Source: Asticcacaulis currens (GTDB taxonomy: Bacteria > Pseudomonadota > Alphaproteobacteria > Caulobacterales > Caulobacteraceae). From it: a stretch of DNA of 64,000 nt. A program made the translations under genes and the position numbers. Below, one piece after another: positions 33,241 to 42,043 of the stretch; the stretch's first letter is position 1; each line of letters begins with the position of its first letter. The DNA lies in NCBI RefSeq assembly GCF_028550395.1, contig NZ_JAQQKW010000005.1, positions 248,001 through 312,000 of the forward strand. The letters run 5' to 3'. The notes under the pieces are model-generated. The model saw only the letters and a list, made by a program, of their open reading frames with translations. It was not told where the DNA came from and ran no database searches.

Positions 33241-33684
33241 ATGGACACAGCGGCAGTCATCCCCGAGGCTCTGACACCGGAAACCCGGCGCGGGCATCTG
33301 CGCGCCATAGCCGACCGGATGTTGCTGGCGCTCAGCCGCGAAGACGACCCCAAAACCGGCGAAGAGATCGAAAAGGGCATCCGCCGCGCTTTACTGATCG
33401 AGCGGCTCTATGCCCGCTGCGACGCCACCGAAGCCAAGGCGATCAAAAACGCCGTGGCCCGTATCGAGCAACAGGTGACCGCAAAGAAAGCCACTCCCAC
33501 CACTGCGCCGCCGCCTGCCCCGGCCAAAGAGACGCAGTTTGATATCGCCACCCGTGCGCTCGCCCTGAAGGCCAAAACGCTGCATCGCGCCGCCAAGGGC
33601 GACCCCGAAAGCCTCAGACAGGTCATGGCCCGGCATTTTGAGCCGCCCGTTACACCCGCGAAGACCCGCAAAGACACATCGTAA
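33241..33684 (+). CDS. helical hypothetical protein
   Basis: The 147-residue protein is mostly alpha-helical and charged: HLRAIADRMLLALSRED, EEIEKGIRRALLIERLYARC and AKAIKNAVARIEQQVTAKK, then a Thr/Pro/Ala linker and FDIATRALALKAKTLHRAAKG. There is no signal peptide or membrane segment. Codon use looks like a genuine gene. A DNA-binding or adaptor role is possible but not shown. Confidence 0.6.
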   Translation: MDTAAVIPEALTPETRRGHLRAIADRMLLALSREDDPKTGEEIEKGIRRALLIERLYARCDATEAKAIKNAVARIEQQVTAKKATPTTAPPPAPAKETQFDIATRALALKAKTLHRAAKGDPESLRQVMARHFEPPVTPAKTRKDTS

Positions 33685-33691
33685 TTCTTAT

Positions 33692-33922
33692 ACCTCCCCA
33701 ACGTGTTTGGGGTATAGCGCCAGCGAAAGTATAGCTTTCGCCAGCGTTGGGACCGCGTAACGCTCGAAGCCTCAGGTGCGGGAGTGGGTGGCCTTTGAAA
33801 ACGTCTCAGCCTTGCCCTTTTTGAAATTCAGAAAATCACCCCACCACCACATCTCACCTGTCTTCGCCAAGGCTCAGACAGGCTCGTGCGGTCCCCCTCC
33901 CCGCCCAAGGGCAGGGAGGTAT
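33692..33922. repeat. family 2 repeat cluster
   Basis: This block between convergent genes contains TACCTCCCCAACGTGTTTGG, a GCGAAAGTATAGCTTTCGC hairpin, ACCCCACCACCACATCTCAC, and GTGCGGTCCCCCTCCCC followed by GGGCAGGGAGGTATAA. It matches the arrangement of the cluster at 37797-37945. Confidence 0.7.
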
Positions 33923-33931
33923 AATTGACCC

Positions 33932-34393
33932 TCACCCCCGGCCGCGATAGGTGGCCACGCCGAAGTCGGGGATGAGCACGCCTTTCGGCGGTTCGGTCGT
34001 TTGCCAGAAGACGTCAATCGGGATGCCGCCGCGCGGATACCAGAAGCCGCCGATGCGCAGCCACCGCGGGGCCAGCAGATCACGCAGGCGCTTGGCGATA
34101 TAGATGGTGCAGTCTTCGTGGAAAGCCCCGTGATTGCGGAAGGCCGTCAGAAACAGCTTCAGCGATTTCGACTCGACCAGCCACTCGCCCGGCACATAGT
34201 CGATCACCAGGTGCGCGAAATCGGGCTGCCCCGTCACCGGACACAGGGACGTGAATTCCGGGGCGGTAAAGCGCGCCACATAGTCAATATCGGCGTGCGG
34301 ATTGGGTACGCGCTCCAAAACGGCGCTGTCCGGGTCGGTCGGCGCGCCCAACTGCTGGCCCAGTTGCGTCAGATTATCGGTATAGTGCGCCAT
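33932..34393 (-). CDS. queF: NADPH-dependent preQ0 reductase
   Basis: The 153-residue protein is a short, single-domain QueF. It has [14 protein letters not shown] with the catalytic Cys, and the signature [20 protein letters not shown], plus [13 protein letters not shown] near the end. It reduces 7-cyano-7-deazaguanine to preQ1 in queuosine synthesis. It is divergent from a nitronate monooxygenase gene. No preQ1 riboswitch is visible in the 77-base gap. Other queuosine genes are not in the window. Confidence 0.95.
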   Translation of the reverse strand: MAHYTDNLTQLGQQLGAPTDPDSAVLERVPNPHADIDYVARFTAPEFTSLCPVTGQPDFAHLVIDYVPGEWLVESKSLKLFLTAFRNHGAFHEDCTIYIAKRLRDLLAPRWLRIGGFWYPRGGIPIDVFWQTTEPPKGVLIPDFGVATYRGRG

Positions 34394-34470
34394 GAACGAC
34401 CTTTCCTTTTCATTCGAATAGGATAATAATTAAGCGAATACAACAGTTTACTTAAGGGCAAGAAACGACC

Positions 34471-35415
34471 ATGGCCATTCCGGATACCCTGAAAGCGGGC
34501 CTCAGCCTCCCCGCCATTGCCGCGCCGATGTTCCTGGTCTCCGGGCCGGAGCTGGTCATTGCGACGTGCCGAAGCGGCATGATCGGCACCTTCCCGGCGC
34601 TCAATCAGCGGACCACTGAAGGCTATGCGCAATGGCTCGACGAAATTCAAGGGGCGCTGACGCCTGAGGATGCGCGCTTCGGCGTCAATATGATCGTCCA
34701 CCCGACCAATTCAAGGCTGATGGCCGATATGATGGTGACGGTCGAAAAGAAGGTGCCGCTGGTCATCACCTCGCTGGGGGCGGTACGTGACGTGGTCGAT
34801 GCGGTGCATTCCTATGGCGGCGTAGTCTTCCACGACATCACCACCGTGCGCCATGCGCAAAAGGCCGCCGAGGCCGGTGTGGACGGGCTGATCCTTGTCT
34901 GTAACGGCGCAGGCGGCCATGCCGGCACCTATAACCCCTTCGCGCTTCTGGGTGAGATCCGCCAGTGGTACAGCGGCACCATCGTCCTGTCGGGCTGCCT
35001 GTCGCGCGGGTCGGACGTGGCGGCGGCGCTGATGATGGGGGCCGACCTCGCCTATATGGGCACGCGCTTTATTGCTACCGAAGAGGCCATGGCCAGCGAC
35101 GGCTACAAGACCATGCTGACCCAGTCGTCGGCCAAGGACATCGTCTATACGCCGGCCATTTCGGGTGTGCCCGCCTCCTTCCTGCTGCCCTCGCTCGAAA
35201 GCCACGGCATCACCAAAGACATGCTGAAGGACATGACCACCAAGATGGACATGGACCACGAGATGAGCGACGAGGCCAAGGCGTGGAAGACCCTGTGGTC
35301 GGCGGGGCAAGGCACGGGCAATGTGCGCGACATCCTCCCCACCTCTGAATTGATCGCGCGGCTGAAAGCCGAGTTTAACGCCGCCCGCGCCGAGTTTACG
35401 CAGAAGGTTGGCTGA
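34471..35415 (+). CDS. nitronate monooxygenase (2-nitropropane dioxygenase family)
   Basis: The 314-residue TIM-barrel flavoprotein contains LPAIAAPMFLVSGPELV at the start, VTSLGAVRDVVDAVHSYG, CNGAGGHAGTYNPFALL and GADLAYMGTRFIATEEAMAS, all typical of FMN-dependent nitronate monooxygenases, which oxidise alkyl nitronates to carbonyl compounds and nitrite. The physiological substrate may be propionate-3-nitronate. AAGGGCAAGAAACGACC precedes the ATG. Confidence 0.92.
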   Translation: MAIPDTLKAGLSLPAIAAPMFLVSGPELVIATCRSGMIGTFPALNQRTTEGYAQWLDEIQGALTPEDARFGVNMIVHPTNSRLMADMMVTVEKKVPLVITSLGAVRDVVDAVHSYGGVVFHDITTVRHAQKAAEAGVDGLILVCNGAGGHAGTYNPFALLGEIRQWYSGTIVLSGCLSRGSDVAAALMMGADLAYMGTRFIATEEAMASDGYKTMLTQSSAKDIVYTPAISGVPASFLLPSLESHGITKDMLKDMTTKMDMDHEMSDEAKAWKTLWSAGQGTGNVRDILPTSELIARLKAEFNAARAEFTQKVG

Positions 35416-35429
35416 GTTTTCGCGCCTTA

Positions 35430-36200
35430 TTGCCGACACAAAGCGCCGTTACCGCGAGTATTGTGACACTTTTATTGCAACTTGGGCGCGGGCTGGCTGT
35501 GGCTTCGGCGCTGATGGCCACACCGGCTATGGCCGACCCGTCGGGCATAGCCGACTGGAGCGATGACTGGACCGAGGCCTTGCAGGGCTGGAAGTTCGGG
35601 GCGCAACTGGGTGTGGCCACGGATTCGGCAAGCAAGGGCATTTCAGAAACGCAAGGCAACGGGCAGGTGTCGGCGGCGGTGACCGCCTCGCGCGACTGGG
35701 CCTATGTGTCGGCGCGCCTGAAGACCGTGCGCGGTTCGGACGGCAGCGACGATCAGAGCGCGCTGGCCATCGGTGGCCGCTGGTCGGTCGGGCCGGATAT
35801 CCACCTCAACAGCCAGATCATCTATAAGGTCAATGGCGGCGCGCGGCCGGGCAGCGATACACACTTCGTCGAGTGGCAGAGTGAGGCCAGCCGCACCTTC
35901 GGGCGCACGACGCTGAAGGCGCTGACCATCTGGTCGCCGGATTCATCGGGCGCGACCAAAGCGGCCTTCTATTATGAACTTGGGGCGGCGCAGAAACTGT
36001 CGGATCGCTGGAGCGCGTCAGGCGGCATCGGCGAGCGGCGCACCGAGCCCAAACGCACCTACACGGCGTGGAATGCCGGGGCAACGCTGGCGCTGAATGC
36101 CAAAATGTCGCTGGATCTGCGTTATTACGACACCAACCGCCATGACTATTCCAAAGCGCACGGCGACCGCTTCGTGGTGGCCTTGCAACGACGGTTTTAA
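35430..36200 (+). CDS. TorF-family putative porin
   Basis: The protein (256 residues from a TTG at 35430; a GTG at 35463 is an alternative) has a hydrophobic leader ending ATPAMA, so it is exported. The mature part begins with a polar DPSGIADWSDDW stretch and then has alternating beta strands, e.g. WKFGAQLGVATDSASKGISE, SLDLRYYDTNRHDYSKAHGD, and ends in VVALQRRF, an outer-membrane-protein terminal phenylalanine. This is the pattern of TorF/Gcw-chp outer-membrane proteins. The start is uncertain. Confidence 0.78.
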   Translation: MPTQSAVTASIVTLLLQLGRGLAVASALMATPAMADPSGIADWSDDWTEALQGWKFGAQLGVATDSASKGISETQGNGQVSAAVTASRDWAYVSARLKTVRGSDGSDDQSALAIGGRWSVGPDIHLNSQIIYKVNGGARPGSDTHFVEWQSEASRTFGRTTLKALTIWSPDSSGATKAAFYYELGAAQKLSDRWSASGGIGERRTEPKRTYTAWNAGATLALNAKMSLDLRYYDTNRHDYSKAHGDRFVVALQRRF

Positions 36201-36268
36201 CTCCCTCCTCCCTGTGCCGAAGGCATGGGGAGGAGGGGGCGAGCCTGCGAGCAGGCGGAGGGGGCGTA
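36201..36268. repeat. family 2 repeat
   Basis: CTCCCTCCTCCCTGTGCC-GAA-GGCATGGGGAGGAG is followed by GAGCCTGCGAGCAGGC and GGAGGGGGCG. It separates the porin gene from murD, which converges on it. Confidence 0.75.
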
Positions 36269-36324
36269 CGCCATAGCCACAAAGCCTGTGGCCTTAGCCA
36301 TAACCTTCGGCACTATGCACCGCG

Positions 36325-37731
36325 CTAGGCCGAGGCCAGGCTGCGCTGGATGTCGGCCACGGCCTCTTTGAACGCATCGCCGCGCGCTTCGAAGTCGGTG
36401 AACTGGTCCTGAGAAGCGCAGGCCGGGGACAACAGCACCACCTCTTCCTTGCCGGACTTTTCCGCCGCCGCAAAGGCCTGCGCCACGGCGGTGAACAAGA
36501 GGCGCGACTGGGTACAGGGGGCCGCCGTACCGATGGTCTTTTCAAACAGCTCCGCCGCCTCACCGATCAGATAGGCGTGCTTCACGCGCGGGAAGAGGTC
36601 TTTCAGCTCCTCTATGCCGCCCGCCTTGGCGCGGCCACCGGCGATCCAGTAAAAGCCGTCATAGCTTGACATAGCCTGACGCGCCGCATCTGCATTGGTG
36701 GCCTTTGAGTCGTTGATGAAGCGCACATTCTTGATGCGCCCGATCTCCTGCATCCGGTGGTCGAGGCCGGGGAAGGACCGGATGCCCGCCACAATCGCTT
36801 CGACCGTCAGGCCCAGCGCCCGGCAGGCCGAATAGGCGGCGCAGGCGTTTTGCCAGTTGTGGCGGCCCGTCAGGGTGCGGACGGTTTTGAGGTCGATGAT
36901 CTGACGCGCGCGGTCGGTCGTGGCGTCGTAGATGACGCCGTTCAGCGCATAGACGCCGCGCCCCAAGGTGCGCCGCGATGAAATGGGGATGAGATTGACC
37001 GAATGGTGCGCGGTCATTTCCGTCACCACGGCCTGCGACCACTCATCGTCCGTGCCGACCACCGCCGTCTGATGTGCCGTCTGGTTCAGGAAGATACGCT
37101 TCTTGGCCTTGATATAGCCGTCCATATCGCCATGCCGGTCGAGATGGTCAGGCGAGAAGTTCATCAGCACCGCCACGTCCGGGCGAAAGGTTTGGGTCAG
37201 GTCGAGCTGATAGGAGGAGGTTTCGATGACGTAGACCGTCCCGGCGTGCATTTCCGGCAGATCGAGCACGCCGATGCCGATATTGCCGCCGATATGGGCG
37301 TCGCGCCCGGCAGCCTTGAGGATATGGCCGATCAGGGCCGTCGTCGTCGATTTGCCGTTGGTGCCGGTGATGGCCACGGTCTTCGGGCGCTGCTTTTCCG
37401 GCAGGGTGTTAAGCGTGCGCGCAAACAGCTCGATATCGCCGATGACCGGCACATCGGCTTCCTGCGCCGCCTTTACGGTCCAGTGCGGCTCCGGATGGGT
37501 CAGGGGCACGCCCGGCGACAGCATCAGGGCGTCGATTTCCGACCAGTCGGCGACCTTGAGGTTTTCGATGGTGAAGCCTTCCTTCGAGGCGCTGAGCATC
37601 GACTGCGGCTTGTCGTCCCACAGAAGCGGCTCGGCCCCGCCGGCCTTCAGCGCGCGCGCCGCCGACAGGCCGGACCGCCCCAGACCGAAAATCGCTACGC
37701 GCTTGCCTTCAAAACCTTTGACGGGGATCAA
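36325..37731 (-). CDS. murD: UDP-N-acetylmuramoyl-L-alanine:D-glutamate ligase
   Basis: The 468-residue Mur ligase adds D-glutamate to the peptidoglycan precursor. I chose a TTG start at 37731, giving (M)IPVKGFEGKRVAIFGLGRSG, with GGAG eight bases upstream; no ATG fits. The ATP site is TGTNGKSTTTALIG, followed by GGNIGIGVLD, ETSSYQLDLT and the SPDHLDRHG segment, and NDSKATNADAA in the C-terminal domain. It is the last gene of the local mur cluster; ftsW, murG and murC, which usually follow, are not here. Confidence 0.96.
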   Translation of the reverse strand: MIPVKGFEGKRVAIFGLGRSGLSAARALKAGGAEPLLWDDKPQSMLSASKEGFTIENLKVADWSEIDALMLSPGVPLTHPEPHWTVKAAQEADVPVIGDIELFARTLNTLPEKQRPKTVAITGTNGKSTTTALIGHILKAAGRDAHIGGNIGIGVLDLPEMHAGTVYVIETSSYQLDLTQTFRPDVAVLMNFSPDHLDRHGDMDGYIKAKKRIFLNQTAHQTAVVGTDDEWSQAVVTEMTAHHSVNLIPISSRRTLGRGVYALNGVIYDATTDRARQIIDLKTVRTLTGRHNWQNACAAYSACRALGLTVEAIVAGIRSFPGLDHRMQEIGRIKNVRFINDSKATNADAARQAMSSYDGFYWIAGGRAKAGGIEELKDLFPRVKHAYLIGEAAELFEKTIGTAAPCTQSRLLFTAVAQAFAAAEKSGKEEVVLLSPACASQDQFTDFEARGDAFKEAVADIQRSLASA

Positions 37732-37796
37732 ACCGATGTCTCCATACCGATACCAACGGCCGAAGATGCTGACTGCATCTGGCCGGTATGACTCAG

Positions 37797-37945
37797 AACC
37801 ACCCCACCACCGCATCTCATTTGCTTCGCAAACTCGTGCGGTCCCCCTCCCCGCCAGCGGGGAGGTGTAAGGGGTCTACCGTGTACCTCCCCGGTTTACC
37901 GGGGAGGGGGACCATTGGCGGAGCCAATGGGGGTGGGGTGGCTAC
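37797..37945. repeat. family 2 repeat cluster between mraY and murD
   Basis: It has ACCACCCCACCACCGCATCT, a TTTGCTTCGCAAA stem, GTGCGGTCCCCCTCCCCGCC, AGCGGGGAGGTG, then ACCTCCCCGGTTTACCGGGG and CATTGGC-GGA-GCCAATG with GGGTGGGGTGG. It is the clearest example of the modular layout and lies inside the mur operon. Confidence 0.8.
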
Positions 37946-37949
37946 ACTT

Positions 37950-39059
37950 TTATCTCAGCTTCAACGTGGCCAGACCGACCATGGCCAAAATCCCGGCGAC
38001 GATCCAGAAGCGGATGACGACCGTCGATTCCGCCCAGCCCTTCTTTTCGAAATGGTGGTGGATCGGCGCCATCAGGAAGACCCGCTTGCCGGTCAGCTTG
38101 AAATAGCCGATCTGGATCATGACCGACAGGGCTTCGACCACGAACAGGCCGCCGACAATGGCCAGCACGATCTCGTGCTTGACGGCCACGGCGGTCATGC
38201 CGAGCCCGCCCCCCAGGGCCAGCGAACCCGTGTCGCCCATGAAGATCTTGGCCGGCGGGGCATTGTACCACAAAAAGCCCATGCCCCCGCCGATGACCGA
38301 GGCCAGAAACACCGCCACCTCACCCGATCCGGGCACAAAGTGGACGTTAAGATAGTTGGCGAAGACATAGTTGCCGACGGCGTAGGAGATGATGCCAAAC
38401 GTCCCCGCCGCGATCATCACCGGCACGATGGCCAGCCCGTCCAGCCCGTCGGTCAGGTTGACGGCGTTCGACGCGCCCACAATGACCACGGCGGCAAAGA
38501 CGATGTAGAAATAGCCGAGATTGAACAGCACATTCTTGAAGATAGGCACGGCCAGAGAGGTCGAAAGCCCCGATGAGGTCGGCGACTGCGGCCCGTAAAA
38601 GACCAAAAGCGCGGCCGCTATACCGGCCACGATGAACTGCGCAATCAGCTTTTGCGACCCCGACAGACCGGCCGAGGACTGCTTGGTCACCTTGGCATAG
38701 TCGTCGATAAAGCCCAGAAAACCGTAAATCATGGTGACGCCCAGCACCACCCACACGGTCAGGCTGCGCAGGTCCGCCCACAGAAGCGTCGCCACCAGAA
38801 TACCGGCCAGAATCATCAGCCCGCCCATGGTCGGCGTGCCCTTCTTGGTCAGCAGGTGCGATTGCGGGCCATCTTCGCGGATCGGCTGCCCCTTGCCCTG
38901 TCTGGCGCGCATCCAGCGGATAAACCGCGAGCCGAGACCCACCGCCACCAGATAGGAGGTGATGATGGCCAGGCCGACGCGCACGGTCTGATATTTCAGG
39001 AGGTTGAGCAGCGGCCAGTGATCCAGCGCCGCGAAATGCTCATACAGAAAATAAAACAT
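37950..39059 (-). CDS. mraY: phospho-N-acetylmuramoyl-pentapeptide transferase
   Basis: The 369-residue integral membrane enzyme makes lipid I. It has ten predicted helices and the conserved [22 protein letters not shown] (catalytic aspartates), [13 protein letters not shown] and a [12 protein letters not shown] motif with [11 protein letters not shown]. It begins [20 protein letters not shown]. murF ends 9 bases upstream, so the two are co-translated. Confidence 0.98.
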   Translation of the reverse strand: MFYFLYEHFAALDHWPLLNLLKYQTVRVGLAIITSYLVAVGLGSRFIRWMRARQGKGQPIREDGPQSHLLTKKGTPTMGGLMILAGILVATLLWADLRSLTVWVVLGVTMIYGFLGFIDDYAKVTKQSSAGLSGSQKLIAQFIVAGIAAALLVFYGPQSPTSSGLSTSLAVPIFKNVLFNLGYFYIVFAAVVIVGASNAVNLTDGLDGLAIVPVMIAAGTFGIISYAVGNYVFANYLNVHFVPGSGEVAVFLASVIGGGMGFLWYNAPPAKIFMGDTGSLALGGGLGMTAVAVKHEIVLAIVGGLFVVEALSVMIQIGYFKLTGKRVFLMAPIHHHFEKKGWAESTVVIRFWIVAGILAMVGLATLKLR

Positions 39060-39068
39060 AGAGTGTCC

Positions 39069-40457
39069 CTAAATCAGAAGGCTCTTGGCAATCAGGCCCG
39101 CCTTCGATCCGTTGGAGCCCTTTATCATAACAATGTCGTTCGCGCGCAAGGCCGATTTCAGCGGTTCCAGCAGTTCCGCCGCCGTGGCCGCATAAGCCCC
39201 GCGCTGCGCCTCCGGCAAGACGTCCCACAGGGCACGCATCAGCGGTCCGGCGATGAACACCTGATCAACACCCGCCGCCGCCAGCGCCGGGGCCAGACCC
39301 GCGTGCCGCTCGGCCTCATCGGGGCCCAGTTCCAGCATGTCGGTCATTACCGCGATGCGCCGCCCGCCCGCCGCCAGCGGACGCGCTGACAAGGCGTTGA
39401 GCGTCGCCACCATGGAGATCGGGTTGGCGTTGTAGCTTTCGTCGATGAGCGTCACCTGACCGCCAGTGACGGCAATCTTGTGCTCGGCCCCGCGCCCGTC
39501 CAGCGCCTCAAAGGCCGACAGGGCGGCGAGCGTCGTCGCCGTCTCGACCCTCAGTGCTTCGCACATCAGCAGCACCGACAGGGCGTTGAGCGCCTGATGC
39601 CTGCCCGTATGGGCCAGCGTAAAGGCGATATCGCGCCCGTGCAAAGTGGCGGTGACCTGAGCGCGGCCATCGACCACCTCATGGCTGATCAGGCGTGCGT
39701 CGCAGCCTTCGGCCTCGCCGAAGCGCTGCACCCTGGCGCCCATTTCGCTCGCCCGTTCGTTCAATTCGGCAAACCAGTGGTTGTCGGCGTTGAGAATGGC
39801 CAGACCGCCGTATTTGAGGCCGTCGAAAATCTCGGCCTTGGCCTTCATCACCCCTTCTTCGCCATCGGGGAAGTTCTCGGTGTGCACGGCGCCGACCGTC
39901 GTGATGATCACCGCATCGGGTTCGACCAGCTCGGACAGGGGCGTGATCTCATTGGCGTGGTTCATACCGATTTCGAACACGGCGCGTTCCGTATCGGCGG
40001 GCATACGCGCCAGAGTCAGCGGCACGCCGATATGGTTGTTGAAGCTCTTGACCGCCGAATGGGCGCGTCCGGCGCGGCTCAGGGCCGCCATGACCATCTG
40101 CGTCACCGAGGTCTTGCCGACGCTGCCGGTCACCGCCCCTCTCAGGGCCGGGGCGCGGTCGCGGGCATAGGCCCCCAGCTTTTCCAGCGCCTTAAGCACG
40201 TCCGGCACCATCAGGCACGGGCCGCCTTCGACCGGCTTGCGCGTGATCGCACACACCGCCCCCTGCGCGAAGGCCTGCGCCACGAAGTCGTGCCCGTCAC
40301 GCACGCCGGACAAGGCCAGAAAGATATCGCCCGGTTGCACCTGACGGCTGTCAAAGGTGATGCCGGTGGCGCGAATGGCGCTGGCGTCGCCGCTCAGGCC
40401 CGCAAAGGTGCCGCCTGTGGCCTTGAGCAGTTCGGTTCCGGTCCAGAGAGGTGTCAT
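39069..40457 (-). CDS. murF: UDP-N-acetylmuramoyl-tripeptide:D-alanyl-D-alanine ligase
   Basis: The 462-residue Mur ligase attaches D-Ala-D-Ala. It has the N-terminal FDSRQVQPGDIFLALSG, the P-loop TGSVGKTSVTQMV, the FEIGMNHANEI and LNADNHWF segments and DESYNANPISM. It lacks the usual TGTNGKT wording (TGSVGKT instead), which is common for MurF. A hairpin (40464-40491) lies in the 35 bases between murE and murF. Confidence 0.97.
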   Translation of the reverse strand: MTPLWTGTELLKATGGTFAGLSGDASAIRATGITFDSRQVQPGDIFLALSGVRDGHDFVAQAFAQGAVCAITRKPVEGGPCLMVPDVLKALEKLGAYARDRAPALRGAVTGSVGKTSVTQMVMAALSRAGRAHSAVKSFNNHIGVPLTLARMPADTERAVFEIGMNHANEITPLSELVEPDAVIITTVGAVHTENFPDGEEGVMKAKAEIFDGLKYGGLAILNADNHWFAELNERASEMGARVQRFGEAEGCDARLISHEVVDGRAQVTATLHGRDIAFTLAHTGRHQALNALSVLLMCEALRVETATTLAALSAFEALDGRGAEHKIAVTGGQVTLIDESYNANPISMVATLNALSARPLAAGGRRIAVMTDMLELGPDEAERHAGLAPALAAAGVDQVFIAGPLMRALWDVLPEAQRGAYAATAAELLEPLKSALRANDIVMIKGSNGSKAGLIAKSLLI

Positions 40458-40463
40458 CTTTAC

Positions 40464-40491
40464 TCCTCCCCCTCCCTTGAGGGAGAGGGGG
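40464..40491. repeat. hairpin between murE and murF, family 2-like
   Basis: CCTCCCCCTCCCTTGAG pairs with GGGAGAGGGGG. It is a compact version of the CCTCCC/GGGAGG hairpins and lies directly before the murF start, where it could affect initiation. Confidence 0.6.
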
Positions 40492-40492
40492 T

Positions 40493-41956
40493 TTATGCGT
40501 TCAAGGCTTCGAGCACTACACCGGCGTCGTCGAAAGGCAAGACCTTTCCGGCGACGATCTGTCCCTGTTCGTGGCCCTTGCCCGCCACAACCAGCACATC
40601 GCCGGTTTTCAGGCTGGCCACGGCTTCGAAAATGGCCTGACGGCGGTCGCCGATCTCAAGCACGTTAGACGACTGCGTTCCGGCGAGACCGGCCATGATC
40701 TCGGCGCGGATGGACGCCGGTTCTTCGGAGCGCGGATTGTCGTCGGTGACAATCACGCGGTCGGCCAGCCGCTCGGCAATGGCCCCCATCTGCGGCCGCT
40801 TGCCGCGATCGCGGTCGCCGCCACAGCCGAAGACACAGACCAGACGCCCCTGCGTGTGCGGGCGCAGCGCCTTCAATACCGTCTCAAGCCCGTCCGGCGT
40901 ATGGGCGTAATCGACATAGATTTCGGCGCCATTGCCGGTCGAACCGACGCGCTCCAGCCGCCCGCGCGCCCCGGTCAGGTGCGACAGCGCCTCCAGCACC
41001 GGCTCGACCTTCTGACCGGCGGCCAGACACAGGCCCGCCGCCACCAGCGCGTTCGACGCCTGAAACAGGCCGGCCAGTTTCAGCTTGACCTCAAACTTGC
41101 GGCCCTGATGCTCAAGGTAGAGGATCTGCCCGTCCACCGTCAGATCGCGGTGGGTCAGGGTCAGGTGCTGCCCGCGCTCGCCGACGCTGAGCAGCGAAGC
41201 CCCGGCGGTGATGGCCGAGGCGGCAAAGGCATTATAGGCGTCGGAATCGGCATTGAGCACCGCCGTGCGGCCGCGCGGCAGGAGTTGCTCGAACAAACGC
41301 AGCTTGGCGGCGCGATAGGCCTCCATGGTGGCGTGATAATCGAGATGGTCCTGCGTCAGGTTGGTGAAGCCCGCCGCCGTCAGGGTGACGCCATCGAGGC
41401 GACGCTGATCAATGCCGTGCGAGGAGGCTTCGAGCGCCAGATGCGTCACGCCGTCGCGCGCCAGTGCGGCCAGATGCTCGGCAATGTCGGCGGCGTCGGG
41501 CGTGGTCAGGCCTGGCGGTGTGATGGCGTGCTCTGCCGCGCCGTTCTGGGTGACGATGCCCAGCGTTCCGACGCTGGCCGAATGGTAGCCCATATGGGCG
41601 AACATCTGACGGCAGAAGGTGGCGACGGATGTCTTGCCATTGGTGCCGGTGACGGCGATGCAGGTTTTGGGCTGCGCACCATAAAAGGCCTTGGCCGCCA
41701 GGGCATAGGCGCGGCGCACATCGTAAGCCGTCAGGATATTGGACGCGGTCGCGGGCGTATCTTCGGGGGCCAGAACGGCGGCCGCCCCCTGCGACAGGGC
41801 CTGAGGGATAAATTCCCGACCGTCGCGCGCCGAACCCGGCAGGGCGCAGAACAGCGTCCCCGGTCCGACCTTGCGGCTGTCGGCGGTCACGCCGGTCACG
41901 ACCGGATCCACGTCCAGATCGCGCCTCAATATGTCCGACAGGCGTAGCCCGCTCAT
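40493..41956 (-). CDS. murE: UDP-N-acetylmuramoyl-L-alanyl-D-glutamate:meso-diaminopimelate ligase
   Basis: The 487-residue Mur ligase has VTADSRKVGPGTLFCALPG, the P-loop VTGTNGKTSVATFC, the carbamylated-lysine region EASSHGIDQRR, and DNPRSEEPASIRAEI. The DNPR motif is the mark of enzymes that add meso-diaminopimelate, as expected for a Gram-negative. Starts MSGLRLSDILRRDLDV. Confidence 0.97.
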   Translation of the reverse strand: MSGLRLSDILRRDLDVDPVVTGVTADSRKVGPGTLFCALPGSARDGREFIPQALSQGAAAVLAPEDTPATASNILTAYDVRRAYALAAKAFYGAQPKTCIAVTGTNGKTSVATFCRQMFAHMGYHSASVGTLGIVTQNGAAEHAITPPGLTTPDAADIAEHLAALARDGVTHLALEASSHGIDQRRLDGVTLTAAGFTNLTQDHLDYHATMEAYRAAKLRLFEQLLPRGRTAVLNADSDAYNAFAASAITAGASLLSVGERGQHLTLTHRDLTVDGQILYLEHQGRKFEVKLKLAGLFQASNALVAAGLCLAAGQKVEPVLEALSHLTGARGRLERVGSTGNGAEIYVDYAHTPDGLETVLKALRPHTQGRLVCVFGCGGDRDRGKRPQMGAIAERLADRVIVTDDNPRSEEPASIRAEIMAGLAGTQSSNVLEIGDRRQAIFEAVASLKTGDVLVVAGKGHEQGQIVAGKVLPFDDAGVVLEALNA

Positions 41957-41992
41957 GGTTTCATTCCCTTGTTCATACGCGCACCATCCGAA

Positions 41993-42036
41993 GCGCCATC
42001 CGTAAAAGTGGGCACCACTTTTCGGAAAAATGGCGC
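41993..42036. repeat. family 1 palindrome, copy R8, between ftsI and murE
   Basis: Arms GCGCCAT/ATGGCGC enclose CCGTAAAAGTGGG and CACCACTTTTCGG. It lies in the 87-base gap inside the division operon, 8 bases after the ftsI stop. Confidence 0.85.
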
Positions 42037-42043
42037 GACCCCT

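Noticed and set aside
34394-34470. preQ1 riboswitch upstream of queF
   Set aside because: The 77-base gap has no C-rich hairpin loop with an A-rich tail as a preQ1-I aptamer requires.
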